64,000 nucleotides of DNA from Bacteroidota bacterium (GCA_018266915.1 JAFDZM010000080.1:248001-312000), one strand, 5' to 3'; counted from the stretch's first letter, positions 42,496 through 50,607 are shown. Program-made: numbers and translations. The notes: generated by a model not told the origin, from the letters alone.

Positions 42496-43155
42496 ATGAC
42501 TATACAAGATTTTGATATTCGGGTTGCATCAGCACAGGATGTCGATTTTGCACAACAAATTTGTGATGAAATGGCTGAATCAGCTAAAGCGCGTGGTACT
42601 GGTATTGCGCAGCGTTCAGCCGAATACGTCGCAAATAAAATGCTTGAAGGGAAAGCGGTTATCGCTTTTCATAAAGACGGCACCTGGGCTGGTTTTTGCT
42701 ATATCGAAACCTGGAGCCACGGCGAATTTGTGGCCAATTCAGGCTTAATCGTTAATCCTAACTTTCGCAAATCAGGCCTGGCTAAAGCTATCAAAGAGCG
42801 GATATTCAAGTTGTCACGCACCAAATATCCTGATGCCAAAATATTTGGATTAACCACTGGTTTGGCTGTAATGAAGATCAATTCTGACCTTGGTTACGAG
42901 CCTGTAACTTATTCAGAGCTAACTCAGGACGAGAACTTCTGGGCAGGCTGCAAAAGCTGTGTTAATTATGATATCCTGATGAGCAAAGACCGCAAGAATT
43001 GCATGTGTACCGCCATGTTGTTTGATCCGGCAGAAAAGCAAAAGGAATACGAAGATAAGATGAAACGCATTACTCATAAAGCTACCCTTTTGGAGCGCAT
43101 TGAAAATGCGATAAAAAGAAGAATGGATAAGTTTATTATTGAGCTGAAAGCATAA
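42496..43155 (+). CDS. GNAT acyltransferase of the arginine operon (probable N-acylglutamate synthase)
   Basis: 219 residues. GNAT core: FVANSGLIVNPNFRKSGLAK (about 78-97) with acetyl/acyl-CoA loop, IFGLTTGLAVMKINSDLGYE (about 115-134). A C-terminal extension with Cys residues (GCKSCVNYDILM, KNCMCTAMLFDP) resembles a small structural or metal site and is unusual for ordinary GNATs. It is the first full gene behind the arginine promoter and precedes argG. Such GNATs are repeatedly found in Bacteroidota arginine operons that lack argA/argJ, and the likely role is acylating glutamate (acetyl or succinyl). The position is strong evidence for the pathway, weaker for the substrate. Confidence 0.8.
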   Translation: MTIQDFDIRVASAQDVDFAQQICDEMAESAKARGTGIAQRSAEYVANKMLEGKAVIAFHKDGTWAGFCYIETWSHGEFVANSGLIVNPNFRKSGLAKAIKERIFKLSRTKYPDAKIFGLTTGLAVMKINSDLGYEPVTYSELTQDENFWAGCKSCVNYDILMSKDRKNCMCTAMLFDPAEKQKEYEDKMKRITHKATLLERIENAIKRRMDKFIIELKA

Positions 43156-43212
43156 AGCTGAAAGCGAAAAGCAAAAAAAGCTTTCGGCTTTGGTCTTTCT
43201 GCTTTCAGCTTA
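43145..43212. repeat. AAAGC word-type inverted repeat seeded at a gene end
   Basis: GAGCTGAAAGCATAAAGCTG starts in the last codons of the GNAT; right arm is AGCTTTCGGCTTTGGTCTTT and CTGCTTTCAGCTTAC. A GGACGGAC octamer follows at 43218. Confidence 0.75.
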
Positions 43213-43267
43213 CGTACGGACGGACAAGCAAAATTTGAAGTTAAATTAACATTATAAAAATCAAAAA

Positions 43268-43306
43268 GTAGGAGCTTTGAGCTTTCTGCTTTTAGCCTTA
43301 AGCTTA
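43268..43306. repeat. AAAGC/AGCTTT word array before four-helix-bundle gene
   Basis: TAGGAGCTTTGAGCTTTCTG and CTTTTAGCCTTAAGC immediately before ATG 43309; one orientation only here, complementary to the arm at 43152. Confidence 0.6.
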
Positions 43307-43308
43307 AA

Positions 43309-43665
43309 ATGAGGGATTACAAAAAATTGGAGGTATGGAAAAAAGCACATGAACTTAATTTGTTTGTGTATTTAAACTTCCTTCCTAAATTCCCTAAAAG
43401 TGAACAATTTGACTTAATGAGTCAAACCAAGCGGGCTGCGTATTCAATCTCTTTAAACATTGTTGAAGGTAGCGGACGGTTTACGGAAAAGGATTTTGCT
43501 CATTTTTTAGACCTCGCATTAGGGTCGGCTCATGAGCTTGAGTATTGCACATTATTGAGTAAAGACCTGACTTATATTGATCAGGAACTATATCAAAAAT
43601 TAAATCAAAATATTAATGAAGTAAAAGCCATGTTGATTGGCTTAATTAAAACAATCAGGAAGTAA
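43309..43665 (+). CDS. Four-helix-bundle protein (23S rRNA intervening-sequence family)
   Basis: 118 residues, all helical: starts with YKKLEVWKKAHELNLFVYLN and has the family core SLNIVEGSGRFTEKDFAHFL (about 48-67). The family (S23/IVS protein) occurs inside 23S rRNA intervening sequences and as stand-alone genes, and is structurally related to Avd of diversity-generating retroelements; no reverse transcriptase or template repeat is visible here. It is embedded between the GNAT and argG in the arginine operon, flanked on both sides by AAAGC word arrays, as if inserted. Function unknown. Confidence 0.85.
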   Translation: MRDYKKLEVWKKAHELNLFVYLNFLPKFPKSEQFDLMSQTKRAAYSISLNIVEGSGRFTEKDFAHFLDLALGSAHELEYCTLLSKDLTYIDQELYQKLNQNINEVKAMLIGLIKTIRK

Positions 43666-43704
43666 AAAAGCTTTGATCTTTCTGCTTTCTGCTTTTAGCT
43701 TAAA
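43664..43704. repeat. AGCTTT word array between four-helix-bundle gene and argG
   Basis: AAAAAAGCTTTGATCTTTCT and GCTTTCTGCTTTTAGC; the same words as 43268-43306, so the gene is bracketed by near-identical arrays. Confidence 0.65.
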
Positions 43705-43709
43705 ATTAA

Positions 43710-44903
43710 ATGAAGAAAAAAGTAGTATTGGCTTACAGCGGCGGCTTAGATACCTCATTCTGCTGCATTTATTTAACACGCGACCTTGATTTAGAGGTTC
43801 ACTCTGTAATTGTAAACACCGGAGGATTTAGCGCCGATGAACTGTATAATGTGGAACAGCGTGCTTACCGCATGGGCGTTACCTCACATCATGTGGTTGA
43901 CGAAACTGAAAACTTCTATAACACTTGCGTTCGCTACCTTATTTATGGTAACGTGTTAAAGAACAACACTTACCCCCTTTCGGTAAGTGCTGAACGTGTA
44001 AGCCAGGCTACAGCCATTGCTAACTACGCTAAAGAGATTGGTGCTGAGTATGTGGCCCATGGAAGTACCGGTGCCGGTAACGACCAGGTGCGTTTTGATA
44101 TGATCTTCAACATCCTGGTACCCAATGTGCAGATACTTACTCCTATCCGTGACCTGAAACTGAGCCGTGAGGAAGAGATAGAATACCTGAAAAAGCACGG
44201 TGTGGATATGAACTTCGAGAAGGCCAAATACTCTATCAACAAAGGTATCTGGGGAACTTCAGTTGGTGGTAAAGAAACGTTAACTTCAAACTTAGGCTTA
44301 CCAGAAGATGCATGGCCTACGCCAATGACAGAATCAGGCACAAGGAATATTGAGCTTGAATTTGAGGAAGGCGAACTGGTTGCATTGGATGGTAAAAGAT
44401 ACAGTCACCCTACACAAGCTATACAGGCATTGCAAGCCATTGCGCAGCCTTATGGTATAGGCAGAGATATTCACGTAGGTGATACTATAATTGGTATCAA
44501 AGGTCGTGTAGGTTTTGAGGCCGCTGCACCGATGGTCATTATTAAGGCTCACCATACTTTGGAAAAACATGTATTGACTAAGTGGCAATTATCATGGAAA
44601 GATCAGTTATCTTCATTCTATGGTAACTGGCTGCATGAAGGTCAGTTCCATGACCCAATCATGCGCAATATTGAAGCATTTCTGACTGATACACAGCAAA
44701 ACGTAAGCGGTAAAGTATTTGTTCAATTGAACCCATACCGTTTCCAGATAACAGGCATTGAATCGAGCCATGACCTGATGTCAAGCAAATTTGGTAGCTA
44801 TGGCGAAATGAACAATGCATGGACAGGTGAGGATGTAAAAGGCTTCTCTAAAATATTCGGCAACCAGGTAATGATCTATCACAAAGTAAATCAATCTGAA
44901 TAA
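43710..44903 (+). CDS. argG: Argininosuccinate synthase
   Basis: ATP-dependent condensation of citrulline with aspartate to argininosuccinate, the penultimate step of arginine synthesis. ATP P-loop-like start KVVLAYSGGLDTSFCCIYL (about 4-22), then AHGSTGAGNDQVRFD (about 114-128) and TPIRDLKLSREEEIEY. Length of 397 is normal. The last base of its stop TAA is the first of the next ATG (TAATG), so the cupin gene is coupled. argH is not within this window. Confidence 0.96.
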   Translation: MKKKVVLAYSGGLDTSFCCIYLTRDLDLEVHSVIVNTGGFSADELYNVEQRAYRMGVTSHHVVDETENFYNTCVRYLIYGNVLKNNTYPLSVSAERVSQATAIANYAKEIGAEYVAHGSTGAGNDQVRFDMIFNILVPNVQILTPIRDLKLSREEEIEYLKKHGVDMNFEKAKYSINKGIWGTSVGGKETLTSNLGLPEDAWPTPMTESGTRNIELEFEEGELVALDGKRYSHPTQAIQALQAIAQPYGIGRDIHVGDTIIGIKGRVGFEAAAPMVIIKAHHTLEKHVLTKWQLSWKDQLSSFYGNWLHEGQFHDPIMRNIEAFLTDTQQNVSGKVFVQLNPYRFQITGIESSHDLMSSKFGSYGEMNNAWTGEDVKGFSKIFGNQVMIYHKVNQSE

Positions 44904-45256
44904 TGGATAATCCTGTCTTTTCAAAAAGCGAATGTACGAGCCATTATAAATGGGGCGACGACTGTTACGGTTGGAATTTTATTGATACCGACGCGTTATC
45001 AGTTAAACAGGAATTAATGCCACCCGATACAGCCGAGCAATTGCACTATCACGAAAAGGCGACACAGGTATTTTTTATCATAAAAGGCAAAGCAACTTTT
45101 ACTATTGACGGTGTAGAAAGTGAGCTGAAGCCTGAACAGGGTATCGAGATAAAACCAGGGCAAAAACATTTTATCAGTAACAGAGAAAACGTCGACCTGG
45201 AATTTATCCTTTACTCTACACCATCTACAAAAAATGACAGGATCAACATCAAATAA
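44903..45256 (+). CDS. Cupin-domain protein in the arginine operon
   Basis: 117-residue single beta-barrel with the cupin motif 1 LHYHEKATQVFFIIKGKATF (about 49-68; two His and Glu for metal) and motif 2 PGQKHFISN (His, about 89). Starts on the argG stop codon and overlaps argC by 23 bp, so it is co-translated with both. A catalytic role in arginine synthesis is not known; it might be a regulator, sensor or side-pathway isomerase. It could be a metabolite-binding protein by its position; this is inference. Confidence 0.85.
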   Translation: MDNPVFSKSECTSHYKWGDDCYGWNFIDTDALSVKQELMPPDTAEQLHYHEKATQVFFIIKGKATFTIDGVESELKPEQGIEIKPGQKHFISNRENVDLEFILYSTPSTKNDRINIK

Positions 45257-46232
45257 AATTAAAGCAGGTATTGTTGGCGGGGCTGGATACACAGGCGGCG
45301 AAATGCTGCGGATACTGGTAAACCACCCTAATGTGGATATCGTATTTGCACACAGCAACAGCAACGCCGGCAATTATGTTTACGAAGTACATACCGATCT
45401 ATTCGGCGATACTGATCTGAAATTCGCCAATGAATTATCCAATGATATCGACGTACTGTTTTTATGCGTTGGGCATGGCGATGCAAAGAAATTTTTAGAT
45501 GCGAACCCTATCCCCGATCATATTAAGATAATTGATCTGAGCCAGGATTTCCGTTTAGCTGAAAGCTCAAAGCTGAAAGGCAAAAGCTTTGTTTATGGAT
45601 TACCGGAACTGAATCGTGAAGCGATAAAGAAGGCTCAAAACATAGCTAATCCGGGCTGTTTTGCTACCTGTCTGCAATTAGGGCTTTTACCATTAGCTGC
45701 AAAAGGATTATTAAACGGCGAGGTACATATTACTGCCACTACCGGTTCTACCGGCGCAGGGCAAAGCCCATCGGCAACAACGCATTTTACCTGGAGAAAT
45801 GATAACCTGTCGATCTACAAAGCATTTGATCACCAACATTTGAAAGAGATCGGTCAATCAATTAACCAACTTCAACCCAGTTACGGACGGACAATAAATT
45901 TTGTACCCTATCGTGGTGATTATACGCGCGGCATTATTGCCTCAATTTACATGGACAGCCACCTATCCGGTGATGAAGCATTGAAGTTATTTGAATATTA
46001 CTATGCAGGTCATCCGTTTACCCATGTTACCAAACGTAATATCGACTTAAAGCAAATAGTAAACACCAATAAATGCTTTATTCAAGTAGCAAAGCATGGA
46101 AATAAATTATTAATTACCAGTATTATAGATAATTTACTTAAAGGAGCATCGGGGCAAGCAGTGCAGAACATGAATTTACTGTTTGGTCTTGATGAAACCG
46201 CAGGACTTAAATTAAAAGCGACAGCTTTTTAA
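45234..46232 (+). CDS. argC: N-acyl-gamma-glutamyl-phosphate reductase
   Basis: NADPH-dependent reduction of N-acyl-glutamyl phosphate to the semialdehyde. NADP site KAGIVGGAGYTGGEMLRIL (about 9-27). Catalytic Cys in NPGCFATCLQLGLLPL (about 140-155). HITATTGSTGAGQSPSATTH (about 165) is typical of the family, as is VPYRGDYTRGIIASIY near 223. 332 residues. The start at 45234 is inside the cupin gene; no other start leaves the GGAGYTGG motif in place with a normal leader. A GGACGGAC octamer lies at 45885. Confidence 0.95.
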   Translation: MTGSTSNKIKAGIVGGAGYTGGEMLRILVNHPNVDIVFAHSNSNAGNYVYEVHTDLFGDTDLKFANELSNDIDVLFLCVGHGDAKKFLDANPIPDHIKIIDLSQDFRLAESSKLKGKSFVYGLPELNREAIKKAQNIANPGCFATCLQLGLLPLAAKGLLNGEVHITATTGSTGAGQSPSATTHFTWRNDNLSIYKAFDHQHLKEIGQSINQLQPSYGRTINFVPYRGDYTRGIIASIYMDSHLSGDEALKLFEYYYAGHPFTHVTKRNIDLKQIVNTNKCFIQVAKHGNKLLITSIIDNLLKGASGQAVQNMNLLFGLDETAGLKLKATAF

Positions 46233-46244
46233 TATCGTACTACT

Positions 46245-47387
46245 ATGAAACTATTTGATGTATACCCAATCAACCCCATCAATATCGTAAAAGGTGTTGG
46301 TAGTTTAGTTTATGACGACAAGGGAACTGAGTACCTTGATCTGTATGGTGGTCACGCCGTAATATCCATCGGTCATACTAATCCGCATTATGTGAAGCGA
46401 TTGGAAGAGCAGTTACATCAGATTGGTTTCTATTCAAACTCTATTGAGATACCTTTACAAAAGGAATTGGCTGAAAAGCTGGGCCATGTTTCAGGTAAAG
46501 AAGATTACCAATTGTTCCTGTGTAACTCAGGTGCAGAAGCGAATGAAAATGCCCTTAAACTGGCTTCATTTTATAATGGTAAGAAGAAAGTGATCGCTTT
46601 TCGCAAGGCATTTCACGGAAGGACATCTTTGGCAGTTGCTGTGACCGATAATCCAAAGATTGTAGCTCCGGTTAATGAAACCGACAATGTGATCTTCCTG
46701 CCATGGTGCGATGAAGCAGCTTTGGAGCAAGCTTTTAACAAGTATGAAATATCATCTGTCATCATCGAAGGTATACAGGGTGTTGGCGGTATACAGGTTT
46801 CCAGTGTGAGCTTCCTGCAAAAGATACGTTCATTGTGTGATCAGCACAACGCCGTGTTTATAGCAGATTCCGTTCAGTGCGGTTATGGACGGACAGGAAA
46901 GTTCTTCTCTCATGATTTTGCCGGTATCAATGCCGATATCTACAGCATGGCTAAAGGCATGGGCAACGGTTTCCCTATTGGCGGTATTATTATTTCGCCA
47001 AAAATTCAGCCTGCTTACGGTATGCTGGGTACAACATTTGGCGGAAATCATTTGGCTTGTGCTGCTGGATTGGCTGTGCTGGAAGTAATTGAACGTGATA
47101 ACCTGCTGCAAAACGCTGCTGAAGTTGGCGGATACCTGATCGATGAATTAAAGAAATTCGACCAGGTGCTGGAAGTACGAGGCCGCGGTTTAATGATCGG
47201 TATTGAGCTGCCTGAAGAACTGGCCCATGCAAGAAAAGACTTGTTATTTAAACATCATATTTTCACAGGAGAAGCTAAACCCAATGTGATCAGGCTCTTA
47301 CCTGCTTTAAATCTGACTAAAGCACATGCTGACAGATTTTTGGAAGCGTTCACCACTGTATTAAATCATTCAACAATAACACAATAA
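46245..47387 (+). CDS. argD: N-acylornithine aminotransferase
   Basis: PLP-dependent class III aminotransferase converting N-acyl-glutamate semialdehyde to N-acylornithine. LCNSGAEANENALKLA (about 86-101) binds PLP phosphate; IIEGIQGVGGI (about 169) and DSVQCGYGRTGKF (about 207) carry the conserved Glu and Asp; the Schiff-base Lys is in YSMAKGMGNGFPIGG (about 232). GTTFGGNHLACAAGLAVLE follows. 380 residues. Only 12 bp after argC. GGACGGAC at 46887 encodes the Gly-Arg-Thr of GYGRTG. Confidence 0.94.
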   Translation: MKLFDVYPINPINIVKGVGSLVYDDKGTEYLDLYGGHAVISIGHTNPHYVKRLEEQLHQIGFYSNSIEIPLQKELAEKLGHVSGKEDYQLFLCNSGAEANENALKLASFYNGKKKVIAFRKAFHGRTSLAVAVTDNPKIVAPVNETDNVIFLPWCDEAALEQAFNKYEISSVIIEGIQGVGGIQVSSVSFLQKIRSLCDQHNAVFIADSVQCGYGRTGKFFSHDFAGINADIYSMAKGMGNGFPIGGIIISPKIQPAYGMLGTTFGGNHLACAAGLAVLEVIERDNLLQNAAEVGGYLIDELKKFDQVLEVRGRGLMIGIELPEELAHARKDLLFKHHIFTGEAKPNVIRLLPALNLTKAHADRFLEAFTTVLNHSTITQ

Positions 47388-47401
47388 TACCCCGGCTGCA
47401 T

Positions 47402-48349
47402 ATGAAACTTTTTTCCTCCGTAAATGATGTAACCGATATTCAGGCACTGGTTAAAGAAGCTTTGCATTTAAAGCAAAACCCTTATGCTCACCAGCATTTA
47501 GGCAAGAACAAGACTTTGGCTCTGGTTTTCCTTAATCCGAGTTTACGTACCCGTATGAGTACTCAAAAAGCCGCGCTTAACCTTGGAATGAACGTAATGG
47601 TGTTGAATATGGATAAAGAAGGCTGGGCTCTGGAACTGCGGGACGGTGCCATAATGAACGGCGGTACAGTTGAACATATCCGTGAAGCTGCTGCGGTATT
47701 AGGGCAATATGCTGATATTGTTGGTGTACGCTCCTTCCCGGGTTTAAAAGATCGTGATGCAGATTACAGCGAAGATATATTCAACAAATTTGTAAAATAT
47801 TGCGGCATACCTGTGGTGAGCTTAGAATCAGCTACTCGACATCCCTTACAAAGTTTGGCCGATTTGGTTACGATTGAGGAACTGAAAACAAGGTCTCGTC
47901 CAAAAGTAGTTCTAACTTGGGCACCGCATGTAAAAGCATTACCACAAGCTGTGCCAAACTCATTTGCTGAATGGATGTGCAAAGCTGACGTTGATTTCAC
48001 TATTGCGCATCCGGCAGGTTATGAGTTGAATTCTGACTTTACACAAGGTGCCACCATCACCCACAACCAGGATGAAGCTTTAGCAGATGCCGATTTTATT
48101 TATGTAAAAAACTGGTCTGCTTACGAGCCTTATGGAAAAGTAATTGGCGATTATGAAGATTGGATGCTGACTAACGACAGCCTAAGCAATACCAACAACG
48201 CCAAAGTAATGCATTGCTTACCAGTTCGCCGTAATTTAGAGCTATCAGACGAAATTCTGGACGGGCAAAGTTCTGTCGTGATCCACGAAGCGGGCAACCG
48301 TGTTTGGGCTGCGCAGGCTGTACTGAAGCAAATGCTCGAATCATTATAG
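47402..48349 (+). CDS. argF': N-acylornithine carbamoyltransferase (argF')
   Basis: Carbamoylates N-acetyl- or N-succinylornithine rather than ornithine. Carbamoyl-phosphate motif SLRTRMSTQ (about 47-55), HPLQSLADL (about 147), HCLPVRRN (about 272), all present; EGWALELRDGAIMNG (about 73-87) is the acyl-ornithine family loop. At position 90, which from memory is Pro in the Bacteroides succinylornithine enzyme and Glu in the Xanthomonas acetylornithine enzyme, this protein has Val (TVEHI), so the acyl group cannot be inferred by that rule. 315 residues; 14 bp after argD. Confidence 0.92.
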   Translation: MKLFSSVNDVTDIQALVKEALHLKQNPYAHQHLGKNKTLALVFLNPSLRTRMSTQKAALNLGMNVMVLNMDKEGWALELRDGAIMNGGTVEHIREAAAVLGQYADIVGVRSFPGLKDRDADYSEDIFNKFVKYCGIPVVSLESATRHPLQSLADLVTIEELKTRSRPKVVLTWAPHVKALPQAVPNSFAEWMCKADVDFTIAHPAGYELNSDFTQGATITHNQDEALADADFIYVKNWSAYEPYGKVIGDYEDWMLTNDSLSNTNNAKVMHCLPVRRNLELSDEILDGQSSVVIHEAGNRVWAAQAVLKQMLESL

Positions 48350-48351
48350 TA

Positions 48352-48438
48352 TAAAGTTGATTGAGTTGGATTGTGTTGATTTGGTTTATTAGCAATAACT
48401 CATTCAACCTAATCAACCGCTTAATTTAATCAACTAAC
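48352..48438. repeat. Word-type inverted repeat after argF'
   Basis: AAAGTTGATTGAGTTGGATT and GTTGATTTGG on the left; CAACCTAATCAACCGC and AATCAACTAACC on the right. GTTGA class; ends 4 bp before the next ATG. Confidence 0.75.
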
Positions 48439-48441
48439 CGA

Positions 48442-49077
48442 ATGTATACTCCCTCTTTTAATGCGTTTACTGACCGACAAGAAATTGTTGCCTTTATGCA
48501 ACGATATAGTTTTGCTACGATTGTGACTCAGATTGACGGTTTGCCGGTGGCTACACATTTGCCTTTCCTGGTAAAAGAAGATGGTGATAAATTAGTCTTA
48601 CAGGCGCATTTTGCAAAGGCCAATCCGCAATGGAAGGACCTTGAGGGCAATACATCTCTGGTTATTTTTACTGAACCACATGCCTATATCTCACCAAATA
48701 ACTACGAGAAGCCAGAGAATGTGCCAACGTGGAATTATATTGCTGTTCATGCTTATGGTAAAGCTCAAATATTGGATAGTGTTGAGCAAAAAACGGACTT
48801 GTTAAAGCATACCATTAACGCCTTCGAATTACCCTATCTACAGCAATGGGAAGGCTTGCCAGAGCAATACAAGTTAAAAATGATGAACGGCATCGTAGCC
48901 TTCGAAATAGAAGTAACCGATCTGCAAGCCAAAAAGAAATTAAGCCAGAATAGGTCAGAATTAGAGCGAGAAAATATCATCCACACATTAAGTCAAAGCG
49001 CTGATACCAACGAACGGGAAATTGCTGCCTACATGCGTGATTTAGAATCAAGAAACAAGAATCAAGAGTCACGATAG
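48442..49077 (+). CDS. PaiB-like FMN-binding protein
   Basis: 211 residues of the PaiB family (FMN-binding negative regulator-like fold). YTPSFNAFTDRQEIVAFMQR, THLPFLV, QAHFAKANPQWKDL and the SPNNYEKPENVPTWNYIAVH segment (about 80-100) match the family. The N-terminal part binds flavin; a DNA-binding role is claimed for PaiB in Bacillus but often absent elsewhere. The last 11 codons (LESRNKNQESR) are encoded by an AAGAATCAAGA word array, an example of repeat sequence forming the protein C-terminus. It is not obviously part of arginine synthesis. Confidence 0.87.
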   Translation: MYTPSFNAFTDRQEIVAFMQRYSFATIVTQIDGLPVATHLPFLVKEDGDKLVLQAHFAKANPQWKDLEGNTSLVIFTEPHAYISPNNYEKPENVPTWNYIAVHAYGKAQILDSVEQKTDLLKHTINAFELPYLQQWEGLPEQYKLKMMNGIVAFEIEVTDLQAKKKLSQNRSELERENIIHTLSQSADTNEREIAAYMRDLESRNKNQESR

Positions 49078-49119
49078 CTCCAAAATTTATCTTGGTTCTT
49101 GGCGCTTGATTCTTGGTTC
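49045..49119. repeat. Word-type inverted repeat overlapping a gene end
   Basis: GAATCAAGAAACAAGAATCA begins in the PaiB-like coding end; the right arm (CTTGGTTCTTGGCGCTTGAT) lies just before the convergent ndh stop. Word class found once in the window. Confidence 0.75.
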
Positions 49120-49122
49120 TAA

Positions 49123-50421
49123 TTATTTTGAAGTATCAAGTGATCGGGTTTCCATATTAAAAAACCGCACGATCAGCCTGTTATCCGTGTTCCTTACAAA
49201 ATATTTGGACGCCCAGCTAACCAATACGCTCAGTTTATTGGAAAATCCCATCAACGACATTAAGTGAACAAACATCCACAGCAGCCAGGCAAAGAGCCCG
49301 TGAAAATGCAACTTGCCAATATCTGCTACAGCTTTGCTTTGCCCTATTGTAGCAAGTGAGCCTTTATCCCAATATTTGAACGGTTCAGTTGCCTCGCCAT
49401 TAATAATATGCATCAGGTTTTTAGCCAGATGCTGACCCGTTTGTATAGCCCCCTGTGCCATGCCGGGTATTCCGTTGGGCATCTCAGGGGTTATCATGGC
49501 CGATACATCTCCTATAGCAAATATATTCCGGTAACCTTGTACCCTGCTAACTTCATCAACCAATATCCTTCTCCCGCTTGTGATAGTCGCGCTAGCCAGG
49601 CCCTCAGGCATTTCGCCCTTTACTCCTGCTGCCCAAAACACATTCCGGGTATCTATAAGCGTCCCATCATCAATAGTTAACGTAGTTCCATCAAAACTCT
49701 TCACATGAACTCCGTTATGGATGATCACTCCCATTTTCTGCAACGCTGCCTTTGCCGCAGCAGACGCATTGTCTGACATCGCGCCTAATACAACAGACTT
49801 CCCTTCTACCAGGTATACCTTCATATCTTCTTGGCATAATGAAGGGTAATCTTTACAAAGTACTTTATTACGCATTTCAGCTAATGCGCCTGAAAGCTCT
49901 ACACCTGTCGGCCCTCCACCAACTACCACAAAAGTCATCAAGGCATCCTTTTCTTTCCGATCAGTTGTAATAACCGCCTTTTCCAGGTTCTGCAACATGT
50001 AACTGCGGATGTTCAATGCTTCGCTGATGTTTTTCATCGGCATAGCATAATGTTCAATCTGCTGGTTGCCGAAAAAGTTGGTGTTTGCCCCGGTAGCGAT
50101 CACCAGATAGTCGTAAGAAATATCGCCAATATCACTTGTAACTGTATTCTTTTCTGGGTTGATGGTTTTTACTTCAGCCAGATTAAATGAGAAATTCTTT
50201 TGATTCGTAAATATCCTGCGAACAGGGAACCCGATCGAATCAGCTTCAATGGCACCCATAGCCACCTGGTAAAGCAATGGCTGAAAAGTGTGGTAATTGT
50301 GCTTGTCCAGCATCAATATTTCTACAGGCTTATTCTTTAACTTTTTTGCCAGGTTAATGCCGCCAAAACCGCCGCCGATGATAATGATACGGGGCATACG
50401 GGCCGATTTAGTTTGATCCAT
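49123..50421 (-). CDS. ndh: Type II NADH dehydrogenase (NDH-2)
   Basis: Peripheral membrane flavoprotein that passes electrons from NADH to menaquinone without pumping protons. FAD motif RIIIIGGGFGGINLAKKL (about 10-27), NADH motif FVVVGGGPTGVELSGALAEM (about 163-182), second FAD segment NIFAIGDVSAM (about 300). The C-terminal amphipathic and hydrophobic segment LFAWLLWMFVHLMSLMGF (about 375-392) anchors it to the membrane. 432 residues. Convergent with the PaiB-like gene and divergent from argB. Confidence 0.93.
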   Translation of the reverse strand: MDQTKSARMPRIIIIGGGFGGINLAKKLKNKPVEILMLDKHNYHTFQPLLYQVAMGAIEADSIGFPVRRIFTNQKNFSFNLAEVKTINPEKNTVTSDIGDISYDYLVIATGANTNFFGNQQIEHYAMPMKNISEALNIRSYMLQNLEKAVITTDRKEKDALMTFVVVGGGPTGVELSGALAEMRNKVLCKDYPSLCQEDMKVYLVEGKSVVLGAMSDNASAAAKAALQKMGVIIHNGVHVKSFDGTTLTIDDGTLIDTRNVFWAAGVKGEMPEGLASATITSGRRILVDEVSRVQGYRNIFAIGDVSAMITPEMPNGIPGMAQGAIQTGQHLAKNLMHIINGEATEPFKYWDKGSLATIGQSKAVADIGKLHFHGLFAWLLWMFVHLMSLMGFSNKLSVLVSWASKYFVRNTDNRLIVRFFNMETRSLDTSK

Positions 50422-50542
50422 AAATAGATATTATCAGGAGCTTAAGCGCAAAATAAGTATAAAAAAGTCTTCCTGATACCATCCTAACTTAATTTAATAC
50501 AGGGATGTTTTTAAACTCATCTTATTTTTACTGCCTAATTGC

Positions 50543-50550
50543 TATTTTTG
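50543..50550 (+). promoter_or_regulatory. -7 box (TATTTTTG) for argB-proC
   Basis: Exact TAnnTTTG match, 58 nt before the argB ATG. Marks argB-proC as a separate transcript from the argG-argF' operon, since the minus-strand ndh lies between. No clear -33 TTG is seen. Confidence 0.5.
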
Positions 50551-50607
50551 CGCCTTTATTGATTGAAACACAATATATGCAGGCCATATGTGTGCGAAAT
50601 AATATCT

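Noticed and set aside
43309..43665. Diversity-generating retroelement (Avd-like protein)
   Set aside because: No reverse transcriptase, template repeat or variable repeat seen; protein fits the stand-alone IVS family.
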